In this document: positions 7,743 through 13,450 of the stretch, one piece after another
Layout: each line of letters starts with the position of its first letter
Position numbering within the stretch: position 1 is the stretch's first letter
DNA from: Dwaynesavagella gallinarum
Lineage (GTDB): Bacteria; Bacillota; Clostridia; Clostridiales; Clostridiaceae
DNA length: 13,450 bases
Direction: 5' to 3'
NCBI GenBank assembly: GCA_019120235.1
Contig: DWVN01000050.1
Location: 1-13,450, forward strand
Program-made: the position numbers and the translations under genes
Notes under the pieces: model-generated
Seen by the model: only the letters and a program-made list of their open reading frames with translations
What the model was told of the DNA's origin: nothing
The model's database searches: none

Positions 7743-8585
7743 TTATTTATATAATTTCCCCAATATATTAATCATATCATTAGGAAAATAAATCGTCTTA
7801 CTCATATTTTTTATATTTGCTTCTGTAAGTATAAGAGTTTTTGAAAACTCAACCATCTCAAGGGCAATATCTGCATCTTCAACTTTACTTTTTGAACCAA
7901 CTAGAACATCTTCTAAAGATTGAGATTGATTAATTTTATCTTCAAGTGTATTGTTAATCGCTCCTAATTTAGTCCTTGCATCAATAACTTGACTTGCAGC
8001 ATTGTCTAATTTTTCCAATACTGATGAAATATCTTCATTATTTATATTCAATCCACCTATTCCCAAAGATTCTGTTGACAAATTATATTTCGGAACTTCT
8101 GTAAATTCTCCCGCATTTCCAGTTGATAATACATCAACAACTCCATGTTGTGCATTATCTTTTACATTTTCATCACCTAATATATTCAAACCATTGAAAG
8201 AAAAATTCTTAACTTCATAATCTATTCCTTCAAGCAAACTATTAACTTCATTCTGTATTATAGCTTTTTCATCATCTTGCATAGATCCATTTCCGAGACT
8301 AACAGTTAGCTCTCTAACCCTTGTTATTCTTTCATTAATAGATCCCATAACGCTGTCTGCTGATTGAATCATACTAACAGTATCTTGAATATTTTTCCTA
8401 GAAGCTTGATGACCTCTTATTTCTTTTTCGAAATTTCCTAATCTCGAAATACGATTAGGGTTGTCCTTCGAAGAATTAATCTTTTTGCCACTTGAGATAT
8501 TATTTATGCTACTAGAATGTTCAGAAATATTTTTTTTATACGCTCTTAAAGTTTTTAATGCATTTGAGTTAAACGTTAATTTCAT
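7743..8585 (-). CDS. Flagellin (divergent, short)
   Basis: This is a filament-type protein of 280 residues with a small or absent outer domain. The N-terminal D0/D1 helices (1-140) contain SSGKKINSSKDNPN, a RVRELTV segment (89-95) and NEVNSLLEGIDY (112-123), followed by FSFNGLNIL. The C-terminal D1 helix (about 190-255) has ARTKLGAINNTLE and ADIALEMVEFSK. The last ~25 residues lack the usual Gln/Ala-rich end (QAN...VLSLLR type) and read SKTIYFPNDMINILGKLYK instead. It could be a minor flagellin or a junction-like protein; FlgL/FlgK similarity is weaker than flagellin similarity. ATG at 8583-8585 has a GGGAAGTAGGGA ribosome region. It is the second gene of a unit that continues into flgB and flgC, so it would be co-expressed with rod parts. 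Confidence 0.88.
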   Translation of the reverse strand: MKLTFNSNALKTLRAYKKNISEHSSSINNISSGKKINSSKDNPNRISRLGNFEKEIRGHQASRKNIQDTVSMIQSADSVMGSINERITRVRELTVSLGNGSMQDDEKAIIQNEVNSLLEGIDYEVKNFSFNGLNILGDENVKDNAQHGVVDVLSTGNAGEFTEVPKYNLSTESLGIGGLNINNEDISSVLEKLDNAASQVIDARTKLGAINNTLEDKINQSQSLEDVLVGSKSKVEDADIALEMVEFSKTLILTEANIKNMSKTIYFPNDMINILGKLYK

Positions 8586-8606
8586 ATAAAAATTCCCTAC
8601 TTCCCT

Positions 8607-8954
8607 CTAAACGTTCTTAATCTTTTGTTGCCATTTATACAAAATATATTTAATTTCATATTTTAAAATTTCACTACAAAGTTCATAATTCTCTGAATGA
8701 AATGCCTCTCCAAAACTTTCAAGTGCAAATTTTAAATCAATTTCATTAGAAAATATTTTTTCATTTAAAAATTTATTATTCTGTATGAATTTAACAAGCT
8801 CTTCAAGTTGACTTCCGAATTCTCCGATATGAGTTTTTGTAACTTCAACATTTTCATTTTTAACTGTAACTTCATAAACTTTATCTAAAAAATTCGATAA
8901 CTGCAATATATACTTATCACATTCATTGATGTATTTTATATCCAAACCTATCAT
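8607..8954 (-). CDS. Small helical protein of unknown function next to flagellin
   Basis: I do not recognise a named family with confidence. The 115 residues are acidic and lysine-rich, predicted all-helical, with no signal peptide or membrane segment. The C-terminus (about 92-111) has the pattern ELCSEILKYEIKYILYKW, an amphipathic helix ending in Trp. ATG at 8952-8954 follows GGAGA. The gene is 21 bases upstream of the flagellin and is probably the first gene of the flagellin-flgB-flgC unit. Its size, helical nature and place would suit a flagellin export chaperone of FliS/FliT type, but I cannot see diagnostic FliS residues, so this is only inference from context. Confidence 0.7.
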   Translation of the reverse strand: MIGLDIKYINECDKYILQLSNFLDKVYEVTVKNENVEVTKTHIGEFGSQLEELVKFIQNNKFLNEKIFSNEIDLKFALESFGEAFHSENYELCSEILKYEIKYILYKWQQKIKNV

Positions 8955-9055
8955 AATAAATTTTCTCCTATTAATATGTTCAATTTTCTTAATAATTATT
9001 TCGTTTATATTCGAAAAAAAATAATACTTATGAATATTAAAAAAATAATTATATA

Positions 9056-9084
9056 AATTTAGATTTTTAATATGTTAAATTCAA
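9056..9084 (-). promoter_or_regulatory. Candidate promoter for the flagellin unit
   Basis: The 178-base gap 8955-9132 lies between divergent genes and holds no gene. On the minus strand TTGAAT (9079-9084) and TAAATT (9056-9061) are 17 bases apart, about 100 bases before the 8954 start; a TATAAT lies just downstream at 9048-9053. No good match to the motility sigma-D -10 element was found, only a loose TCGAATAT. For the + strand symporter no convincing promoter stands out. Confidence 0.3.
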
Positions 9085-9132
9085 TTACGTTGTATTAAAA
9101 TATATTAGAGTAATTTTTTATAAGGAGTTTTT

Positions 9133-10533
9133 ATGGACAACACTTTTTTAAAAGATTTTTTAATGATTAGTTCTTTTAATACTCTAAAGTGGTTAGTAGT
9201 ATTAATACTTCTTTTTTTGTTTATGGTTTTTCTTAAAAAGAAGCATATAAATTTTTCAAATAGAATGCTAATTGGAACGGGGATAGGTATTCTTTTAGGA
9301 TTTGCAATACAATTTGTAGCAAAATTTCCTGAAAACCCTACAGAAATAACTTGGATAAATGAATCCACAAAATGGTTTTCATTATTTGGAAATGGTTTTA
9401 TTGATTTAATCAGAATGATAATAATTCCACTAATTGTTATTTCAATAATTCACATAATAATAAACATGAAACAAGACACAAAAATAAAACAACTTACCAT
9501 TTATACTTTAGTAATTTTATTTTCAAAAGTAGCAGTTGCAACTTTAATTGGAATAGGAGTAGCATTTTTATTTAAACTTGGTTTAAATTCAAATATAACT
9601 GGTGGAACTTCTCAAATTAAAGAAATTAAATCTTTAGTTGATGTTTTAAGAGATTTAATTCCAAAAAATCCTGTAGAAGCAATGTCAAGTTCAAATGTTA
9701 TAGCCGTTGTTATATTTTCAATCTTTGTTGGTACAGCTGCTAAAAAAATGAGTAAGCCTTTTGGAAAAACAATAGAACATTTTTCAAAAATTATTGAAGC
9801 ACTACACAAAATTATAATAAGTATAACAATGACAATAATAAATTTAATGCCATATGCAGTAATTCCCCTTTTAGCTAACACAATAGCTCAAAGAGGAATC
9901 AAATCAATTTTAGATGTAATATTATTTATACTTGCTCTATATTTAGCTACATTTATAATGTTCCTTGTTCATTTAGGACTACTTAGTATGTTTGGATTTA
10001 ATCCAATAACATACCTAAAAAAAGCATTTCCTGTACTTATACTAGCATTTACATCAAGATCAAGTCTAGGATGTATACCTGTAACTCTTGAAACTCTCGA
10101 TTCACTTGGAGCAAATTCATCAACTTCAACATTTGTTGCAAGTTTTGGAGCTACCACAGGAATGAATGGATGTGCTGGAATATTTCCTGGAATGTTAATT
10201 ATAATGGTAGCAAATATTACTGGAAATCCTATTAATTTAAGTTTCTTGGTAATGTCACTACTTGTTATAACAATAAGTTCAGTTGGTATAGCTGGAGTTC
10301 CTGGTACTGCAACAACAAGTGCTTCAATAAATCTTTCTGCAGTTGGATTTGGACAATATTTTGATCTTACAAGTCCTATATTAGCTATAGATCCTATATT
10401 GGACATGGCAAGAACAATGATAAATGTTAATGGAGTTCTTACTACATCATTAATTGTAGATAAAAAATTAAATCAAATTAATATGGAAAAATTCAAAGAT
10501 CCAAACTTTAAAATAGATAATTCATTCATGTAA
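9133..10533 (+). CDS. tcyP: Sodium/dicarboxylate-family symporter, probable L-cystine transporter TcyP
   Basis: This is a 466-residue integral membrane carrier of the DAACS (glutamate transporter-fold) family. Eight or more hydrophobic segments are visible, starting at about residue 19. The first hairpin SRSS motif is at 308-311, the TM7 region reads GATTGMNGCAG (339-349), the second hairpin GIAGVPGTATTSA is at about 386-398 and the TM8 motif is DPILDMARTMINVNG (420-434). The NGCAG-type TM7 sequence and the length fit the TcyP/YdjN L-cystine branch rather than glutamate or C4-dicarboxylate carriers. It would import cystine with a cation. ATG at 9133 follows AAGGAG by five bases. It is a single-gene unit, divergent from the flagellin unit and ended by a hairpin at 10534. 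Substrate assignment is by subfamily pattern only. Confidence 0.87.
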   Translation: MDNTFLKDFLMISSFNTLKWLVVLILLFLFMVFLKKKHINFSNRMLIGTGIGILLGFAIQFVAKFPENPTEITWINESTKWFSLFGNGFIDLIRMIIIPLIVISIIHIIINMKQDTKIKQLTIYTLVILFSKVAVATLIGIGVAFLFKLGLNSNITGGTSQIKEIKSLVDVLRDLIPKNPVEAMSSSNVIAVVIFSIFVGTAAKKMSKPFGKTIEHFSKIIEALHKIIISITMTIINLMPYAVIPLLANTIAQRGIKSILDVILFILALYLATFIMFLVHLGLLSMFGFNPITYLKKAFPVLILAFTSRSSLGCIPVTLETLDSLGANSSTSTFVASFGATTGMNGCAGIFPGMLIIMVANITGNPINLSFLVMSLLVITISSVGIAGVPGTATTSASINLSAVGFGQYFDLTSPILAIDPILDMARTMINVNGVLTTSLIVDKKLNQINMEKFKDPNFKIDNSFM

Positions 10534-10562
10534 AAAAAGACAGGATTAAATCCTGCCTTTTT
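10534..10562. terminator. Intrinsic terminator after the symporter
   Basis: Arms 10534-10546 and 10550-10562 form a 13-bp stem with one mismatch and a 3-base loop, followed by T-rich sequence on the + strand. The A-run at the other end lets it also act for the convergent acetyltransferase gene, which stops at 10569. Confidence 0.88.
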
Positions 10563-10568
10563 ATTTTT

Positions 10569-11132
10569 TTATTCAACATCTTTTATAACTTTAGCTGGAA
10601 CACCTGCTACTACTTTGTTAGAAGGAACATTCTTGGTAACAACAGAACCTGCTGCCACAATAGCACCATCTCCAATTGTTACACCAGATAAAATTGTTGC
10701 TCTAGATCCAATCCAAACATTTTTTCCTATTACAATCGGACTAGGATGAAGGATACTTCTTTTATTTGGTGAAAAATCATGATTCAAAGTTGCCAATATA
10801 ACATTATGTCCAATTAAAGTATTATCTCCAATAGTAATACCACCTTGATCTTGAAAACAACAACAAGAATTTATAAAAACATTTTTACCTACATTTATAT
10901 TTTTACCAAAATCTGTATAAAATGGTGGAAACATTGTAAAAGTATCATCCACAGGCTGTCCAATTAATTGAGAAAATAATTTTCTAATTTCATCTGAGTT
11001 ATGATATTTACCATTCAATTCAGCCATAATCTGTCGTGATTCATCATTAATATTCATCATTAAATCATACATTTCATCTTCTTCAATGAGAAGATTACGT
11101 TTAACATGCTCTAAAAATTTATCCAAATTCAT
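10569..11132 (-). CDS. Hexapeptide-repeat sugar O-acetyltransferase (LacA/Maa/NodL type)
   Basis: The 187-residue protein is predicted to transfer acetyl from acetyl-CoA to a sugar hydroxyl in the cytoplasm. From about residue 70 it shows the left-handed parallel beta-helix repeat pattern (INVGKNVFI, ITIGDNTLIGHNV, IVIGKNVWIGSRATI, VTIGDGAIVAAGSVV), ending in the VAGVPAKVIK signature. The likely catalytic His lies in the LATLNHDFSP loop. The N-terminal helical part is of normal length for the family. I start it at ATG 11130-11132 with GGAG upstream. A longer frame to 11183 begins with TTG inside a terminator hairpin and is unlikely. It follows a PTS EIIA gene but is separated from it by a terminator. 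The real acceptor sugar cannot be told from sequence. Confidence 0.88.
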   Translation of the reverse strand: MNLDKFLEHVKRNLLIEEDEMYDLMMNINDESRQIMAELNGKYHNSDEIRKLFSQLIGQPVDDTFTMFPPFYTDFGKNINVGKNVFINSCCCFQDQGGITIGDNTLIGHNVILATLNHDFSPNKRSILHPSPIVIGKNVWIGSRATILSGVTIGDGAIVAAGSVVTKNVPSNKVVAGVPAKVIKDVE

Positions 11133-11154
11133 TAAATTTCTCCTTCTAAAAATT

Positions 11155-11183
11155 TTTATAAATAAAAAATCACCTCCAACCAA
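11155..11183 (-). promoter_or_regulatory. Candidate promoter overlapping a terminator, for the acetyltransferase
   Basis: On the minus strand TTGGTT (11178-11183) is exactly the loop of the 11168-11193 hairpin; 17 bases later comes TATAAA (11155-11160). Transcription would begin near 11148, leaving about 15 bases including GGAG before the ATG at 11132. The -35 match is only partial (TTG plus poor second half). Confidence 0.4.
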
Positions 11184-11193
11184 GAAAGTGATT
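11168..11193 (-). terminator. Intrinsic terminator after PTS EIIA
   Basis: In the minus-strand RNA a 10-bp stem (arms 11184-11193 and 11168-11177, two G·U pairs) with a 6-base loop is followed by a T-rich tail down to about 11160. It starts 13 bases after the EIIA stop codon. The 3' arm contains GGAGGTGA, which looks like a ribosome site but has no start codon after it. Confidence 0.72.
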
Positions 11194-11206
11194 AAACAAA
11201 GAACTA

Positions 11207-11530
11207 TTAATTCAATTTATTTTCATGTAACTTTTTATATAGATCTATAAATTCTGTAGCGATAATTTTAAATCCTTCCGCACTCATCAACTGATCTTCA
11301 GCATGCATTAAGATTAAACTAAATTCAGTTTTTTCTCCACTAGCTTCTTTACTAACTAATTCTGAATGAACATTGTGACCAGCATTAAAAGCATCTATTC
11401 CATTTTTCATAGACTTATCTGCATTTTCAAAATCATATTTTTTAGCATAACCTATTGCCTCAATATAATAGGATCTAGCACTACCAACATTCGATATTAT
11501 TTCAAAACTTTTCAACTCTAAATCTTTCAT
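11207..11530 (-). CDS. PTS lactose/cellobiose-family EIIA component
   Basis: This soluble phosphocarrier accepts phosphate from HPr and passes it to EIIB. At 107 residues it has the family length. The phospho-acceptor His is H76 in LILMHAEDQLM, matching the LxxHAxDxLM pattern of lactose/chitobiose EIIA. The protein is helical, as expected for the trimeric three-helix-bundle fold. ATG at 11528-11530 has GGAGG upstream. It lies 19 bases after the EIIB gene and is followed by a terminator. No EIIC permease gene is in the window, so the sugar cannot be named; cellobiose, chitobiose and lactose are the family options. Confidence 0.9.
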   Translation of the reverse strand: MKDLELKSFEIISNVGSARSYYIEAIGYAKKYDFENADKSMKNGIDAFNAGHNVHSELVSKEASGEKTEFSLILMHAEDQLMSAEGFKIIATEFIDLYKKLHENKLN

Positions 11531-11549
11531 TATAAAATAACCTCCATTT

Positions 11550-11846
11550 TTAATACGTTAAACACTCCTGTAAAATCTTTTTACTATTCATGGAGCTATA
11601 ATCCTTCAAATCAATTAATAAAACAGGTTTCTGACTATTTACCATCTTTTTCACTTTATCAAATAAATATCTAACCTGTGGACCTAACAAAATAATATCG
11701 GCCTTATAAACATTTTCCTCAAGATTTCCACTTCCAGAAGACCAAATATTAGCTTCAAAATTCATTAATTTAGCTGACTTTATCATTCTCAAGACAAACA
11801 TATTAGTTGACATACAAGATGAACAAACCAACAAAATATTTTTCAT
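11550..11846 (-). CDS. PTS lactose/cellobiose-family EIIB component
   Basis: EIIB passes phosphate from EIIA to the sugar during transport by EIIC. The 98-residue protein begins with a beta strand and the phosphocysteine loop: Cys8 in VCSSCMST, where most cellobiose-family EIIBs read CSAGMST. The later DIILLGPQVRYLF segment matches the conserved LLGPQ region. The second Cys (C11) replaces the usual Gly in the loop and is unusual. ATG at 11844-11846 has AGGAGAATAGGAAG upstream. It precedes EIIA and follows the Asp23 gene by 74 bases with no visible terminator between them, so read-through from the asp23 promoter is possible. Confidence 0.87.
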   Translation of the reverse strand: MKNILLVCSSCMSTNMFVLRMIKSAKLMNFEANIWSSGSGNLEENVYKADIILLGPQVRYLFDKVKKMVNSQKPVLLIDLKDYSSMNSKKILQECLTY

Positions 11847-11920
11847 AACTTCCTATTCTCCTAGACAACTACTATAATAAATTTAAAATATCTCTTCTGC
11901 ACACATAATAAATTTTATAA

Positions 11921-12253
11921 CTATGCCTTACTTAAAACCTTTTGAACACACACATTTATTTCTTGTATTTTAACTCCTGTAAATGTTTCTATTTGATTTT
12001 TCACATTTTCTTGAAGTTCTCTTATAACATAAGGAATTTTAATTCCATAATCTACAGCTACATTTATATCAATACTTGTTTTATTATCTCCAACCGTAAC
12101 CTTAATACCCTTAGAAATAACCTTTTTATTAAGAGAATTATTTCCATTAACACCAAATAGTGGATATACTCCTTTAATTTCACTTGCTGCAATCCCAGCT
12201 ATAACTGTTATAACATCGTCAGATATTTTAACAACACCAATGCTATTATTCAT
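11921..12253 (-). CDS. Asp23/Gls24 family envelope stress protein
   Basis: This is a DUF322 (Asp23/Gls24) family protein, about 110 residues. Visible family features are VVKISDDVITVIAGIAASEIKGVY near the start (two parts: ISDDVITVIAG and AASEIKGV), the central VTVGDNKTSIDINVAVDYG strand pair and the VIRELQENVKNQIETFTG helix followed by INVCVQKV. Family members associate with the cell envelope in Firmicutes; in clostridia this one commonly sits between spoIIIAH and nusB. I start it at ATG 12251-12253; the GTG at 12260-12262 is too close to the GGAGGG site. It has its own likely promoter (12280-12308), separated from spoIIIAH by a terminator. nusB is not downstream; PTS genes are. Confidence 0.88.
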   Translation of the reverse strand: MNNSIGVVKISDDVITVIAGIAASEIKGVYPLFGVNGNNSLNKKVISKGIKVTVGDNKTSIDINVAVDYGIKIPYVIRELQENVKNQIETFTGVKIQEINVCVQKVLSKA

Positions 12254-12279
12254 ATACTCCACTCCCTCCTATTAATTGT

Positions 12280-12308
12280 TTTATAATTATATCAAATCAT
12301 TATTTCAA
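12280..12308 (-). promoter_or_regulatory. Probable sigma-A promoter for asp23
   Basis: On the minus strand TTGAAA (12303-12308) and TATAAA (12280-12285) are 17 bases apart, just after the spoIIIAH terminator and just before the GGAGGG ribosome site. A TATAAT at 12286-12291 overlaps the spacer but has no matching -35. The good hexamers, exact spacing and position make it plausible. Confidence 0.6.
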
Positions 12309-12331
12309 ATTCTATATTTATTTTAACAAAA

Positions 12332-12361
12332 AACTGCTAACTTAAAACCAAGCCAGCAGTT
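12332..12361 (-). terminator. Intrinsic terminator of the spoIIIA operon
   Basis: In the minus-strand RNA a 12-bp stem (arms 12350-12361 and 12332-12343, two G·U pairs) with a 6-base loop is followed by a T-run (TTTTGTT). It begins nine bases after the spoIIIAH stop codon and ends the spoIIIA transcript. Confidence 0.85.
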
Positions 12362-12370
12362 AAAAATAAA

Positions 12371-12889
12371 TTATTTCTTCAATTCAATTTCCACATTTTT
12401 AATCTTAGCAACACTCATAACAACTTCTTGAATTTGTTTTCTCTGACTTTCTGTAAGCTCTTCAGTATTTTTAACAAAAATTCTTGCTTTATCATTTTCA
12501 ATTAAACATAATATTTCTTCAAATCCTTTTCCTTTAAGAGCAAGCTCAATTTTTGTTTCATTTTCTTGATCCATAACTAAAGCTATTTTTTGTTTTGCTG
12601 CAGTATCTCTATCTAATTGTGAGACATTTTCATTATCTATTATTTCTGCTAAATATTCTAAAGTTTCAGCTGATTTTTTATCTCTAACAGACTTTGCTTC
12701 ATAAAAGAAGTCATAGCCTACTTCACCTTCTTTTGAATCTTTATTAACTGTTGTATTATCACTAACATCATCAGTTATAGATATTGTTCCTAAATCTTGC
12801 ATTGAACTATTAACTTTTGCTGCTAAAACTCCAGCACAAACAATTAAAGCAAGTAATGCAAGTATAACCCCAGCTTGTTTTTTATTCAT
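12371..12889 (-). CDS. spoIIIAH: Stage III sporulation protein SpoIIIAH
   Basis: SpoIIIAH is the mother-cell membrane protein whose outer domain forms a ring between the two membranes around the forespore, where SpoIIQ (in organisms that have it) binds from the forespore side. The 172 residues start with MNKKQAGVILALLALIVCAG, the clostridial-type single membrane segment (about 5-23). An acidic linker follows, then the conserved FYEAKSVRDKKSAETLEYL region (about 62-80) and the ring-building domain similar to YscJ/FliF. ATG at 12887-12889 follows AGGGGGA. It lies 48 bases after spoIIIAG and is the last gene of the operon before the 12332-12361 terminator. Expression is expected from the mother-cell sigma-E promoter upstream of spoIIIAA, outside the window. 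Confidence 0.95.
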   Translation of the reverse strand: MNKKQAGVILALLALIVCAGVLAAKVNSSMQDLGTISITDDVSDNTTVNKDSKEGEVGYDFFYEAKSVRDKKSAETLEYLAEIIDNENVSQLDRDTAAKQKIALVMDQENETKIELALKGKGFEEILCLIENDKARIFVKNTEELTESQRKQIQEVVMSVAKIKNVEIELKK

Positions 12890-12937
12890 AATAAAAATCC
12901 CCCTAAAATTTTTAAAATTAGTTTTTCGTTTTCTTAC

Positions 12938-13450
12938 CTATTGTTCTTTCATAGGTATCACGCTTACCTTACTTTCACTAATGTCATATAAAGAAGATAC
13001 TATTTTTGTTAATTCATATGAAAGTCTAGTATCATCTGCACCTTCTGCAACTATAAGAATTCCTATTATTTTAGGATTATAAGTTTTAAGAATTAATGGT
13101 TCAGTGCTATTTCCCTGACTTGACATTACAACTTTAGTACCATCTTTATTGTTATTATTTACCCTATTGCCTCCATTGCTATCTCTTTCTTCTGTTACTG
13201 TATTTGATTTTTCACTATCAAATGCTGGAATAAGTTCTTCTCCACCTTCAAAATGTATAATAACATCAACCTCTCCAACTCCTTTTACTTTTGATAAAAT
13301 ATTTTTCAATTCATTTTTAACTTTATCTTGATATGTAGTTGATGTACTTAAATTCTCTTCCCTTTTGTTTTCTTGAAAAGTTGTATCATTTGAAAGATTT
13401 AAAAATGTCGGTGTTTAATCGTTAAAGTAACTAACTACCAAAATCATAAC
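12938..13450 (-). pseudogene. spoIIIAG: Stage III sporulation protein SpoIIIAG, frame interrupted by in-frame TAA (5' end outside window)
   Basis: SpoIIIAG forms a large ring of the SpoIIIA-SpoIIQ channel in the mother-cell membrane. The C-terminal domain is clear: GVGEVDVIIHFEGGEE, then NGGNRVNNNNKDGTKVVM, EPLILKTYNPKIIGILIVAEGA (as two parts EPLILKTYNPK and GILIVAEGA) and IPMKEQ at the end. Reading the same frame towards the window edge gives a linker with no stop for 35 codons, then TAA at 13415-13417, then ten more codons to the edge that read as a membrane-segment end (VMILVVSYF). So the membrane anchor and soluble domain are in one frame, split by one stop codon. The first possible restart, TTG at 13307-13309, has no ribosome site. 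It may be a real nonsense mutation, a sequencing error or a recoded codon; elsewhere TAA clearly acts as stop. Confidence 0.75.

Noticed and set aside
9000..9035. Sigma-D (motility) promoter ahead of the flagellin unit
   Set aside because: Only a loose TCGAATAT with a poor upstream TAAG at wrong spacing was seen; it falls short of the TAAA-N15-GCCGATAT pattern.
9612..10406. Open minus-strand frames inside the symporter gene
   Set aside because: They lie opposite a clear membrane carrier with conserved motifs; their sequences show no family likeness.
11170..11183. Strong ribosome-site-like GGAGGTGA as the start signal of a hidden small gene
   Set aside because: No ATG, GTG or TTG follows at usable distance; the bases are explained as the 3' arm of a terminator hairpin.
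13415..13417. Genetic-code change with TAA read as sense
   Set aside because: TAA ends several clear genes here at the expected family length (for example fliJ and flgD), so general reassignment does not hold.
1..13450. CRISPR array, insertion sequence, prophage, tRNA or rRNA
   Set aside because: No regularly spaced repeats, transposase or integrase motifs, cloverleaf or rRNA-like stretches were found on either strand.

Overview
The window is strongly AT-rich (roughly 25-30% G+C by eye). Its gene content is that of a motile, endospore-forming Firmicute of the Clostridia. It carries a hook-basal-body flagellar cluster in clostridial order, the 3' end of the spoIIIA sporulation operon with clostridial-type SpoIIIAH, an Asp23-family gene, phosphotransferase-system (PTS) subunits and a cystine-type symporter. 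AGGAGG-type ribosome sites precede nearly every gene. A Clostridiaceae-type gut anaerobe fits, and a segmented filamentous bacterium (Candidatus Arthromitus) is one possibility, but nothing here proves a genus.

Layout. At 1-704 (+) is the 3' part of an Asn-rich protein of unknown function. It converges on the flagellar genes at a shared perfect hairpin (693-726). From 715 to 8954 everything lies on the minus strand, in transcription order: a small helical protein of unknown function (8607-8954), a flagellin (7743-8585), flgB, flgC, an intrinsic terminator (6855-6901), then fliG, fliH, fliI, fliJ, fliK, flgD and flbD/swrD. These encode proximal rod parts (FlgB, FlgC), the C-ring switch (FliG), the export ATPase complex (FliH, FliI, FliJ), hook-length control (FliK), the hook cap (FlgD) and a flagellar-level regulator (FlbD). 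fliE and fliF are missing between flgC and fliG, and flgE is missing between flgD and flbD. The first gap holds a terminator and a plausible new promoter.

A 178-bp intergenic region (8955-9132) separates the flagellin unit from a divergent L-cystine-type symporter gene (9133-10533, +), which ends in a hairpin terminator facing an acetyltransferase gene. From 10569 to the right edge all genes are again on the minus strand, in transcription order: spoIIIAG (running off the window), spoIIIAH, terminator, asp23, PTS EIIB, PTS EIIA, terminator, acetyltransferase. spoIIIAG and spoIIIAH encode parts of the mother-cell channel needed for forespore development. The EIIB/EIIA pair would phosphorylate a beta-glucoside or similar sugar, but no membrane EIIC is present.

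Main points for a second look: an in-frame TAA interrupts spoIIIAG between its membrane segment and its soluble domain; the core flagellar operon is gapped and rewired; the flagellin has a divergent C-terminus but keeps the TLR5-contact residues; FlgD seems to carry a duplicated beta domain; a promoter appears to be embedded in a terminator upstream of the acetyltransferase; and two convergent genes share a palindrome that encodes the same last residues on both strands. I found no tRNA, rRNA, CRISPR array, insertion sequence or phage gene.
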